DNA of 64,000 nucleotides from CAVYXK01 sp963708245 (GTDB lineage: Bacteria; Pseudomonadota; Alphaproteobacteria; Acetobacterales; Acetobacteraceae), in contig OY970201.1 of the NCBI GenBank assembly GCA_963708245.1, positions 4,402,001-4,466,000 on the forward strand. Reading direction: 5' to 3'. Under the pieces are notes generated by a model. The model saw only the letters and a program-made list of their open reading frames with translations. It made no database searches and had not been told where the DNA came from. Both the position numbers and the translations under genes were made by a program. How positions within the stretch are numbered: the first letter of the stretch is position 1; every line of letters begins with the position of its first letter. Positions 1 to 7,881 of this stretch are shown piece by piece.

Positions 1-205
1 TGCCACGGCGCATCAGTCCCTCTTGGCGACGGATTGATGCGCGGCAAATTCATGCTGCAGGGCTGGAAGAACATGCACCCCGTCCAGCATTACATGACAG
101 ACCATATCGACCTCTACGAGCATCGACGATCCGGCCTGTCTCAGGAAGGAAGAAACCTTCGAGAGCTGGTACGAAAACCCGATCGACTTGCTACTTCGGG
201 CGTGA
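1..205 (+). pseudogene. 3' remnant of a DUF3141 (PHA-synthase-like) protein gene
   Basis: Reading from base 1 in frame gives GDGLMRGKFMLQGWKNMHP and then a stretch ending TDHIDLYEH, the conserved block of DUF3141 proteins, which resemble polyhydroxyalkanoate synthases. At about base 122 the frame shifts; the continuation ETFESWYENPIDL is again DUF3141-like, but the reading then leaves the family and stops at 203-205. The family normally continues for hundreds of residues past this block. The piece is therefore a broken, truncated copy whose 5' part lies outside the window. Family assignment is from recall of the conserved block, not from a search. Confidence 0.55.
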
Positions 206-243
206 CAGCCATCGGCGGACGGCAGAACATCCACTGTTATGGT

Positions 244-927
244 CTAGGGCGCGCGTTCGCCGACCACAGTCGCCACAATGGGCTGCGCATCCTCATACCG
301 CTTGAGATCACGTTCAAGTGGGTGCTGAAGGGAGAGAAGGTCCTCCCTCGTCATGTTTTTCAAGAATGCGAACCTGGGCGCCGCCAACGCGTCCGTCTCC
401 GGCGCCACCTCATCGTCTCGCATCGAAAGCATTCGCTTGATCTGCTGTATTTCAAGGCGACAGCGTTCCGCGCCCTTCGCGCGCCGCTCCATGTAAGACT
501 TCAACCGATCGGTTGACTTGCCGCGCAAGTATTCCAACGCTGCTGGATAGGATTGATTTCCGCGCTCCTCATCCGCCTCCTGTAACCTGAAAAATTCCCT
601 GTCGTCGAGGATGTCGTTGCACAGCCCGACGCACTCGTCACAGACGAAAAGCGGCGGCGGCCCGGCAATCAACGTCTTTACCTCGTGCTGCGTCTTGCCA
701 CAGAACGAGCAATAGAGCGCCTTTTTCATCACCGGGTCGTGCGCTCGTGGGTCGGGCTCAGGTGAATGTGTCGCTCCGATCTTAGCGGATAAGACGTTCC
801 AACTCTCACAGCCGAACGCCTTCGCGAGCAGCTCCAAGCATTCACTATGAGTGATTTCGACTGCCTTCGCCTTCAGGCCATCGCGCAGAACATGCGCCAT
901 AGCTTTCGCATCGCTGAAATCGCGCAT
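244..927 (-). CDS. ClpX-type C4 zinc-finger protein with glyoxalase-related N-terminus
   Basis: 227 aa, ATG start. Residues 1-50 resemble the short glyoxalase-superfamily-associated N-terminal region seen in many alphaproteobacterial hypothetical proteins. Residues 73-99 form a ClpX-like C4 zinc finger: CSFCGK at 73-78, then FVCDEC at 94-99. The AAA+ part of ClpX is absent; instead a charged helical tail follows (about 110-227). In ClpX this finger binds adaptors and substrates, so a role in protein quality control or binding is possible but unproven. It stands alone, with no obvious operon partner. Confidence 0.75.
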   Translation of the reverse strand: MRDFSDAKAMAHVLRDGLKAKAVEITHSECLELLAKAFGCESWNVLSAKIGATHSPEPDPRAHDPVMKKALYCSFCGKTQHEVKTLIAGPPPLFVCDECVGLCNDILDDREFFRLQEADEERGNQSYPAALEYLRGKSTDRLKSYMERRAKGAERCRLEIQQIKRMLSMRDDEVAPETDALAAPRFAFLKNMTREDLLSLQHPLERDLKRYEDAQPIVATVVGERAP

Positions 928-1198
928 CTGCGTTCCTCTTCATCGGCGAACGGAAAGAATCGGAGCCTGCATTGCCAACCCGTTCGCCCATGGCGAGGGA
1001 GCGAAAGGAAGTCGATACGTTCACCATCCCCGGAGGGTGCAGGCGGCGGGTGTATAAGCCCTTGGCCAAAATCACAACACGCGGCCGAGCGTCGTGTCAA
1101 CTCACAGAGGATCCTGCCAGGCTCATTGCGGGTGCACTCGTTCGCGGCCATATCCCGCGAATCCGCGTTAGTGACGCCGGCGGTACAGGCACAGCACG

Positions 1199-1948
1199 CT
1201 ATGCCGACAGTTTCTGCATCACCGCTTCGGGGATATCGAAATTCGCGTACACGTTCTGCACGTCGTCGCTGTCGTCCAGCGCGTCGATCAGCTTGATCAC
1301 CGCCGCCGCGCGCTCCTCGTCCAACGCAACTGAGGTAGTCGGGCGCCATTCCAGCCGGGCGCTCTCGGGCGCTCCGAACCGCGCCTCCAGCGCGTCCCGC
1401 ACGGCGAAGAAATCGTCCGGCGCGGCGGTGACCTCGTGCCCGTCTGCGTCGCTCTCGACATTCTCGGCCCCCGCTTCGATCGCCGCTTCCAACATGGCAT
1501 CGGCGTCCGCGGTCGCAGCGGGGTACCTGATTACGCCGAGCCGGTTGAACAGGAAGCTCACCGAATTGGTCTCGCCCAGTGCGCCGCCATGTTTCGCGAA
1601 GGCCGACCGGATGTCGGAAGCTGTCCGGTTGCGATTGTCGGTCAGCGCCTCGACAATGATGGCGACACCGGCTGGCCCGTATCCCTCATAGCGGACCTCG
1701 GCGTAGTCCTCACCCGCGCCGGCGCCGGTCGCCTTCTTGATTGCGCGATCCACGGTGTCCTTCGGCATGTTCGCCTGTCGGGCGGCAGTCACGGCCGCCC
1801 GCAGCCGCGGGTTCGACGCCGGGTCAGGCAGTCCCTGGCGGGCGGCCACGGTAATCTCCCGGATCAGCCGGGCGAACTGCCGGGCGCGCCGGGCATCCTG
1901 CGCGCCCTTGCGGTGCATGATATTCTTGAATTGGGAATGTCCGGCCAT
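1199..1948 (-). CDS. yebC: YebC/PmpR-family protein (TACO1-like)
   Basis: 249 aa, ATG start. It begins MAGHSQFKNIMHRKGAQD, the hallmark of YebC, and carries the family's NMPKDTVDRAIKKATG block near residues 60-75 and VRYEGYGPAGVAIIVEALTD near 85-105. YebC proteins were named as transcriptional regulators (PmpR) and more recently linked to relief of ribosome stalling, like mitochondrial TACO1. Length is typical (240-250 aa). In many alphaproteobacteria yebC lies beside ruvC; here its neighbour is a divergent ABM monooxygenase instead. Confidence 0.95.
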   Translation of the reverse strand: MAGHSQFKNIMHRKGAQDARRARQFARLIREITVAARQGLPDPASNPRLRAAVTAARQANMPKDTVDRAIKKATGAGAGEDYAEVRYEGYGPAGVAIIVEALTDNRNRTASDIRSAFAKHGGALGETNSVSFLFNRLGVIRYPAATADADAMLEAAIEAGAENVESDADGHEVTAAPDDFFAVRDALEARFGAPESARLEWRPTTSVALDEERAAAVIKLIDALDDSDDVQNVYANFDIPEAVMQKLSA

Positions 1949-2016
1949 GAGTCAGTGGTCAGTTGTCAGTTTTCAGCGGTCAGTCTAGTCCGGCGGTGCA
2001 GCAGGAGGAAAACCGG

Positions 2017-2334
2017 ATGTATATCGCGATGAACCGGTTCAAGGTGCGGCCGGGGTCCGAGGCGGCGTTCGAGCAGGTCTGGACCGGCCGCGACACGTAT
2101 CTGCACGAAGTCCCTGGCTTCGTGGAGTTCCACCTGTTGCGCGGGCCGGCTGCCGAAGACCATGTGCTTTATTCATCGCACACGGTCTGGCGTAGCCGGG
2201 GCGATTTCGAGGCCTGGACGCGCTCCGAGGCGTTCCGCCAAGCGCACAGTCGCGCCGGGGATAACCGGCCCCTCTATCTGGGCCACCCAGAGTTCGAAGG
2301 CTTCGAGGTGCTCCAGACGATCCGGGGCGCGTGA
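2017..2334 (+). CDS. antibiotic biosynthesis monooxygenase (ABM) domain protein
   Basis: 105 aa. The ATG at 2017 is chosen because AGGAGGAA lies at 2003-2010. The protein opens MYIAMNRFKVRPGSEAAFE and continues with a short ferredoxin-like alpha/beta fold typical of ABM-domain proteins (heme-degrading HmoA/IsdG-like and quinol monooxygenases), including the GFVEFHLLRG strand and a C-terminal LGHPEFEGFEVLQ. The exact substrate cannot be read from the sequence; HmoA-like heme oxygenase is one option. It is a single-gene unit converging on the glycosyltransferase gene that follows. Confidence 0.8.
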   Translation: MYIAMNRFKVRPGSEAAFEQVWTGRDTYLHEVPGFVEFHLLRGPAAEDHVLYSSHTVWRSRGDFEAWTRSEAFRQAHSRAGDNRPLYLGHPEFEGFEVLQTIRGA

Positions 2335-2365
2335 CGCGCCGCACCTAGGAAGGGCGCGACCGAAC

Positions 2366-3727
2366 CTATACCGGCGATCCGAGGTTCGGCTGCGTCAAAC
2401 CTCCGGCGACAGCAAGAGCCGCAATGCGCGGATCCGATTTGCGGGACCGGACCGCGGGGCGCGAGCCCCCATTGGCCTGGCCCAGTTCGCGACCTCGATC
2501 GCTGTCCGCCGCGCCGGTCAGTTGCCCGATCAGTGACTCGTAACCCTTCAAGGTATCAGCGAGCGAAAGGTGCCGCTCGGCGTGTTTCCGTGCCCCCTCG
2601 CGCAATCGCTGTGACAGGGCGGTGTCCTCCAGCACCTGCTGGATACGTTGCGCCAGCCTCTTGGGGTCGAAAAACGGCGTGAGCAGACCGTTGCGGCCGT
2701 CCTCGATGAACTCACGGACGGGCTGTGTGTCGCTGCCGATGACGGCGCAGCCGGCCGCCAGCAACTCACGCAGCGACCAAGAGGCGACGAACGGATACGT
2801 CAGATAGACATGCGCATCGCTGCGACGAAGCAGCCGGAGATATATCTGGTAATCGACGCGGCCGGGAAACAGCACCCGTTTCGGATCAAGCTTCTTGCCC
2901 AGCTCCTCACACAACAGCTCCCGCCAAGTCGCGCGCGGCGGCGCCGCACCGTAGCTTACGCTGTCGCCACCGACCATGACGACGCGGATATCCTTGCTCG
3001 CACGCAACAGATGCGGCAGGGCACGCATCATCACATGGAAACCGCGATAGGGCTCCAGATCACGAGCGACATAGGTCACGAGCTTCTCGGTCTTGCCGAT
3101 CTTCATCCCGCCGATGGTCAACTCCTGCCGCTTACTGTCCGGATCGGGCTTGCACGTCTCGAGATCGACACCCTCAGGCAACAATGTGATCCGCTCCTGT
3201 GCCCAGCGCGGATAAGTTGAGAGCTGCCAGCGCGTCGGCGTGAACCCGTGCTGGCCCAGATTAAGCGCGATCAGATTGGTCGCGTTCTTCGCCCGGATAC
3301 GCGGATAGTCGGCTACCGCGGTTGGGAACTCGGGATCGAAGCCGACGTCAACATCCTTGATCTGATAGTAGAACTCCATGTAGCCGAGCAGAGGTGCTTG
3401 CGGCCACACATCGGGCAGGTTCAACAGCTCGCCCCAGCCGTGATGGCCAATGATGATGTCGGGCTCGAAGCCCAGCGCTTTCAGCCGGGCCGCGGTAACG
3501 GCAACGGCCTCGGCGCGCCGGCCGGCGGCATCCAGGTCGCGTGCAATGACATGCGTCGTGATGGCACCGGGTGGCGGCACGACATACGGCACCTTACGCA
3601 CACCGGAGAGGTGGTTCTGATTAGGCTCGCTGATGAACACCACGTCGTTGTCGCGCGAAGCGGCGAGATGACGGGCGATATGCAGGAACTGTCCAGGGAA
3701 GTTCTGATGGACGAACAGGTATTTCAC
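2366..3727 (-). CDS. glycosyltransferase family 4
   Basis: 453 aa from a GTG at 3727 (VKYLFVHQNFPGQFLHIAR), the point where the fold begins; the frame is open further upstream but would then run into the neighbouring gene. The N-terminal Rossmann half has VHQNFPGQF and IIGHHGWGE. The C-terminal half has the donor-binding GT4 features LVTYVARDLEPYRGF, VVMVGGDS, FPGRVDYQIYLRLL and the E-x7-E region around SLRELLAAGCAVIGSD. It likely adds a sugar to a surface glycan or lipid carrier in the cytoplasm. It sits in a minus-strand block with a second glycosyltransferase gene; acceptor and donor are unknown. Confidence 0.88.
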   Translation of the reverse strand: MKYLFVHQNFPGQFLHIARHLAASRDNDVVFISEPNQNHLSGVRKVPYVVPPPGAITTHVIARDLDAAGRRAEAVAVTAARLKALGFEPDIIIGHHGWGELLNLPDVWPQAPLLGYMEFYYQIKDVDVGFDPEFPTAVADYPRIRAKNATNLIALNLGQHGFTPTRWQLSTYPRWAQERITLLPEGVDLETCKPDPDSKRQELTIGGMKIGKTEKLVTYVARDLEPYRGFHVMMRALPHLLRASKDIRVVMVGGDSVSYGAAPPRATWRELLCEELGKKLDPKRVLFPGRVDYQIYLRLLRRSDAHVYLTYPFVASWSLRELLAAGCAVIGSDTQPVREFIEDGRNGLLTPFFDPKRLAQRIQQVLEDTALSQRLREGARKHAERHLSLADTLKGYESLIGQLTGAADSDRGRELGQANGGSRPAVRSRKSDPRIAALAVAGGLTQPNLGSPV

Positions 3728-3767
3728 CGGCCGACCACCCGCGACGTGACTGCCTGGGACATTTGGC

Positions 3768-4730
3768 TCAGCGGACGCGCCGGACGGATTTGCGTGTGGT
3801 CTCGACCGGTTTCGGTCCGGGTGTTCGCGCCGTCCCTTTAGGACCGCCCGAGCCCTCTTGCCGGCGCAGTACCATCTGAAATGCTTCCAGCCCCGCAAGG
3901 CTGGCCGCTTCACAGGTGCCGCCTGCTTCGATCGGACCAACCGCCGAGCCATCGACGAAGGTCGCAGAGTAGCTGCACTCGTGCGTTTCCGCGGCCGCCC
4001 CCTTTAGCCGGACGCGGAGGCCAAGCAGGGGCAGGGCCATGCCGCGGCTGCCGCAGAACTTTCCGCCCTCGGCCCACGGCGACAACCAGCCGCGCCCAAG
4101 GACCGCCTGGTACTCGATGTCGGTTGCGGTAATCTCGTCACGCGGCATGATGCTGAAGCCCTCGATCCAGAGCTTGGAGCCGCGAACGCCGACCCACTCT
4201 CCGAGCTGCGCGCCGACATCGCCGGTACGTTGCACATGCGCCACCACCTCGGCCTCAACCGGGACGGTTGCCGGGGCGGGGCCGGCGGCCGCGGCTACCG
4301 GCTCTCCGCTCAGCCGCGTGACCTGCAGTTGCGGGGCTGCTTCGGGCGGCGCGCCCGGCGCCTGATAGATCGTCACCAGCACCTGCGCTGGTCCTTCGGC
4401 AACCCGTACGAGCGCTCCGTCGCCGCCGTTCATCCAGCCATCTTCGCGGAATGTGCTGATGCGCACCGCATCGGGGCGGCGCATTGGACCGGGCGGCAAG
4501 GAGATCCGCACGCCCGGCAGTCCGTTCGTACCGGCGACCGGCGAGCCAGGCGGCTGAAAAACGGCAAAGAGGCCTGTCTCCAACGTCATCAGGTGGCCGG
4601 AGACTTTGAGTTCGGTCATGCGGGTTTGCGGCGTCACTGCAGTGCTCGGATTCGGCTCGGGTCGACGGGCGACGGCTCGGGCAGCTTCGGACATTCGGGT
4701 GTTCTCGCTGGTTCGACGTTGGGTGGTCAC
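3768..4730 (-). CDS. uncharacterised protein with a ChW (hydrophobic-W)-like domain
   Basis: 320 aa, ATG start. Residues about 40-130 form a low-charge beta-rich part (MTLETGLFAVFQPPGSP). Residues about 155-290 contain WVGVRGSKLWIEGFSIMP, ATDIEYQAVLGRGWLSPW and LPLLGLRVRLKG, the arrangement of clostridial hydrophobic-W (ChW) modules, in which a Gly-Trp strand is followed by a Gly-rich turn and a Leu-rich strand. The tail is Arg/Lys/Pro rich. There is no signal peptide. Sitting between two glycosyltransferase genes on the same strand suggests a link to surface glycan or surface protein, but this is inference; the ChW resemblance is by eye. Confidence 0.6.
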   Translation of the reverse strand: MTTQRRTSENTRMSEAARAVARRPEPNPSTAVTPQTRMTELKVSGHLMTLETGLFAVFQPPGSPVAGTNGLPGVRISLPPGPMRRPDAVRISTFREDGWMNGGDGALVRVAEGPAQVLVTIYQAPGAPPEAAPQLQVTRLSGEPVAAAAGPAPATVPVEAEVVAHVQRTGDVGAQLGEWVGVRGSKLWIEGFSIMPRDEITATDIEYQAVLGRGWLSPWAEGGKFCGSRGMALPLLGLRVRLKGAAAETHECSYSATFVDGSAVGPIEAGGTCEAASLAGLEAFQMVLRRQEGSGGPKGTARTPGPKPVETTRKSVRRVR

Positions 4731-4817
4731 CGGGAGGAAGGATGCAGGAGACTATTAGAAGAGTTCTATCAATACCTTCATTCTGAGGCCATGAGCGACG
4801 GCGCTGCAAGCAAAGCG

Positions 4818-7736
4818 TTATTTATTGCGGATGCAGAAAGCCCGAGCGGCAACAGAAAGCCTCGCCCAGTACCGGCGGATCCGCTCGGCGGGCGCACCGA
4901 TATCGAACGCGGCGACGCGAAGACCCGCTCGCCAGGCATCGGTCAGTGCAAAGCACCAGGTCTCCGGCCAGACCGAAGGAAGCAGGGCGAGGTCTGCCTG
5001 TTGCGCACGGATCAGGTTCGTCGCTTCATCTGGCCGGAATTCCCCGGTGACGTAGGCGCGTCCGGTCGCCATCAACCGGCGATCATCAATGGTATGCCCG
5101 ACAATGGTGAATTCGAGCGGAAGGTCGCGCGAGGCGGCATCGCGGGCGCAGGCAAGCAGGACGTCGTACCCCTTGGCCACGCCGATCGCGCCGATGACGC
5201 AAACACGGCGGCGGCCACCCCCGGCTGGGGAAGCCTCGGAAATGGGTGGCAGTGCGCCGTCATCCTCATGCCCCACAACAAGCGGGTGCAAGTCCGGGAA
5301 ATGGCGGCGAAGCCGCACGGCGGCATCTTCGGACGGCACCACGACGCGTCGCGCGCCGCCCAGCAGACGCGCCGAACGCCGGCGCAGCGTACCCACCGAG
5401 ATCAACTCCTCGAGCGCGCTGCCGGCATCCACGACACAGGTCTCGCACGTCTCTACGTCCGGCTCCCCGCAATAGCGCCGGTCCGACCCGATCAGCAGCA
5501 CCCGGGGACAGAACCAGACGTAATCGTGCACGTGCACCTCGTACGGGATGCCGAGCAGCTCGATCAGGTCGTAGATGGCCGGGGCATGGCCGAGGACGTG
5601 GTGCAGCTCGACCATCATCGGCGCCTCGGCCCGCAACAGCCGTCGCAGCGCCGCCAACTCGCCGGGCAGCGCATAGCGCAGGTTCGGGTAGCCGCCGTCG
5701 GTTCCGTCGCCGACCACAACCCCGGGAGCTGCACCTTCGGTCGGATCCGGCCGCAGCACGACCGCGCGCCGGCCGGCGGCGCGATGCGTCCGGCAGGACT
5801 CGTCGACACGCCGCTCGACACCGCCGCCGTCGGCGTGGGTGATCACGACGACTGCCGTGCTGCCGCGCCGGTGGGCGGCGCGCCAGCGAAGGAGGTCGAG
5901 TCGCCGCCGCGGCTCAGCCAACGTATCGGCTGCAATCCAGTCTGCGATCAAGCGCTCATAACCCGGGTGCAGCCGGTTTAAGATGGCTTGGTTTCGTACC
6001 TGTAAGGCCTGCCGGGCCGGACCGAACGAGCAGCCCCCGGCATGCGCCACGAATACGCCGGCGGCTGCCACATGCCGCCATCCGAGATGCCGGGCGCGCA
6101 GGCAGAAGTCGTTCTCTTCGCCGTAGCCCTGCGCGAACAATCCCATGCGGAACCGGCCGACAGAATCCAGGCAGTCGCGGCGGATGTACATGCAGAAGCC
6201 GATCGCGACCGGGATCTCAACCACCGTCCCGGCGTTCGCCCGGTGCGCAAATGTGGCGAGCCGCGCGGTCTCTTTGGCGTCCGGGAACGGATTGCCGTCC
6301 TGCGCCGGGTAGCTCAGGATCGTTGCGTTGTTGGAGAGCGGAGTAGCGGTGCCGATTTCCGGCATCGAGTACACTGCGGCGCGTAATCCTGCCAGCCAAC
6401 CAGGCGCCACGAGCGTATCACTGTTCAGCAGCACCACGTCCCGGTCGCGGCACGCGAGCAGGCCGGCATTGGCGCTGGCCGGAAACCCGCGCGCTTCCGA
6501 GTGGCGGATCAGACGGACCCGCGGCTGCCGCGCCAACGCGTCGAGCGCGGCAGCGAGCTGGGGATCGCCCGAGGCATCATCGACCACAACCAACCGGCTT
6601 GGCGGCGGCAAGGCGGCGCACACGCTACGCAGGCAGGCGAGTGTCTCCTCCGCTGCACCATGTACGGTGACAACGACATCGACCGGACGGCGCCGGACAC
6701 GCCCAGTCGGGGGACTGCCAAGAATATCCGCCGGCCCGCGCGCCGTCGGCGCTGCCACGACAGAACGCTGATGCGGCCGGACCGCAGACCATTCTTGCAC
6801 GAGTGCGCGGGCGGCGGCCTGGGCCGCCCGCTGTTCCCAACCGGGATCGACGGGGCTGCCGAGCAAGTCGCGGCCGTCGCTGCCGAGCACGTGCAGAGCT
6901 CGGTCCATGCCGGCCAGCGCCGCGGCTGGCAAATGGAATCCCCGAACGCGCGCAAGCCCGTCGCCAGTTGCGGCCTGGGCGGGATCGCTGGCGATCAGCC
7001 GGACGAACTTCCCGCCCGGCTCCGAGCGGACGGTGAGCACCGGGTCGGTGTCCGGGTCCCCCGGATGCCATGCCCAGCCAACCAGTCCGCCCTCGCAGGG
7101 CGCAACGAAGCCCTCAGTGCGTCGAATCTCCGAGAGCTGGATTGGGCTGCCCAACAGCTGCACGCCCTTCCCGGAGAGAACGGCAACGCTGTGCCATCGC
7201 CCCGCACCACCCGGCAGCCGGCGCAGCCCCGAGCGTAGAGGCCGCCCGACCGGCTGCCCATCCAGGCACAGCATCGCGGTCGCTTGCCGATCGGCGAGCC
7301 GGATTATCAACTGGTTTGGCACAACATAGCCGCACCATCCGTCCGCCCCGACCTCGGCGGCGATTGCGGTTGCCAGCTTCTCCAGCGAGGGAACGAGTGC
7401 GTAGGCGGCCAAGGAGCTTGCCAGGGCCTTCGCTGCGCCTTGCGGATCGCCGAGCGCGCGCCGGCTGCCAGCCAGGCCGAGCCATGCCTCGCGCACCGGT
7501 CGTTTGGCGATGACGGCGGCGAACAGGCAGGCGGCACGGGCATCATCAAGGCCCATGCAGGCGGCCGCGAGTGCCAATTTGAGCGCCGGGTCCCCTGGCA
7601 CCAGGCGGCAGGCGCGGTCCAGCCAGCGAATAGAGTCGGCACGCGTGCTTGCACGCTGTGCGCTGGCGACGGCTTCGCCCACCAGTTCCGCGGGATCGGG
7701 TGGCGGCGGCGGACCGAACCCGAGGAGCGTGGCCAC
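4818..7736 (-). CDS. bifunctional glycosyltransferase, GT2 fused to GT4, C-terminus frameshifted
   Basis: 972 aa as read. Residues about 1-130 are TPR-like helices. Residues about 350-610 are a GT2 domain (VDVVVTVHGAAEETLACLRS, VVVDDASGD, the DxD-like VLLNSDTL). Residues about 640-960 are a GT4-type domain (VHVHDYVWFCPRVLLIG, CVIGAIGVAKGYDVL, LLPSVWPETW). The reading ends RRYWARLSVAARAF. Removing one T at about 4882 restores RRTGRGFLLPLGLSASAINN and a stop at 4780-4778, matching the usual end of this family as I recall it. The last 23 residues are therefore probably an artefact or a genuine frameshift. Likely role: surface polysaccharide or glycoprotein assembly. Confidence 0.88.
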   Translation of the reverse strand: MATLLGFGPPPPPDPAELVGEAVASAQRASTRADSIRWLDRACRLVPGDPALKLALAAACMGLDDARAACLFAAVIAKRPVREAWLGLAGSRRALGDPQGAAKALASSLAAYALVPSLEKLATAIAAEVGADGWCGYVVPNQLIIRLADRQATAMLCLDGQPVGRPLRSGLRRLPGGAGRWHSVAVLSGKGVQLLGSPIQLSEIRRTEGFVAPCEGGLVGWAWHPGDPDTDPVLTVRSEPGGKFVRLIASDPAQAATGDGLARVRGFHLPAAALAGMDRALHVLGSDGRDLLGSPVDPGWEQRAAQAAARALVQEWSAVRPHQRSVVAAPTARGPADILGSPPTGRVRRRPVDVVVTVHGAAEETLACLRSVCAALPPPSRLVVVDDASGDPQLAAALDALARQPRVRLIRHSEARGFPASANAGLLACRDRDVVLLNSDTLVAPGWLAGLRAAVYSMPEIGTATPLSNNATILSYPAQDGNPFPDAKETARLATFAHRANAGTVVEIPVAIGFCMYIRRDCLDSVGRFRMGLFAQGYGEENDFCLRARHLGWRHVAAAGVFVAHAGGCSFGPARQALQVRNQAILNRLHPGYERLIADWIAADTLAEPRRRLDLLRWRAAHRRGSTAVVVITHADGGGVERRVDESCRTHRAAGRRAVVLRPDPTEGAAPGVVVGDGTDGGYPNLRYALPGELAALRRLLRAEAPMMVELHHVLGHAPAIYDLIELLGIPYEVHVHDYVWFCPRVLLIGSDRRYCGEPDVETCETCVVDAGSALEELISVGTLRRRSARLLGGARRVVVPSEDAAVRLRRHFPDLHPLVVGHEDDGALPPISEASPAGGGRRRVCVIGAIGVAKGYDVLLACARDAASRDLPLEFTIVGHTIDDRRLMATGRAYVTGEFRPDEATNLIRAQQADLALLPSVWPETWCFALTDAWRAGLRVAAFDIGAPAERIRRYWARLSVAARAFCIRNK

Positions 7737-7782
7737 GAGTTACAGTGCGTCCGGGCTGATCGCGATCAGCCGCTGTCTGTTC

Positions 7783-7807
7783 ACCTCTCCCGCACTGCGG
7801 GAGAGGT
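7783..7807. repeat. REP-like palindrome
   Basis: A perfect inverted repeat, arms ACCTCTCCCGCA and TGCGGGAGAGGT around a single C, lies in the gap between the Sel1 and GT2-GT4 genes, followed by GATGAGGG. Similar CTCTCCC/GGGAGAG hairpins recur at 25131, 32276 and 41131, so this is a dispersed intergenic palindrome. It could also act as a terminator or mRNA-end stabiliser for the upstream minus-strand gene. Confidence 0.7.
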
Positions 7808-7881
7808 CACCGCGCGATAGCGCGGCGGATGAGGGTCCTGCCTCCGGCGGATTAGGGGCGCGCTCGCTCGCCATCAATACT

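Noticed and set aside
13..234. Possible 73-aa minus-strand gene after the zinc-finger gene
   Set aside because: The opposite strand carries the DUF3141 remnant, which explains the coding-like composition; the minus frame has no family resemblance.
4230..5981. Long open frame on the plus strand (583 codons) opposite the GT2-GT4 gene
   Set aside because: Translation is Arg/Gln/His-rich without any recognisable domain; it is the mirror of a real high-GC gene whose motifs are clear on the minus strand.
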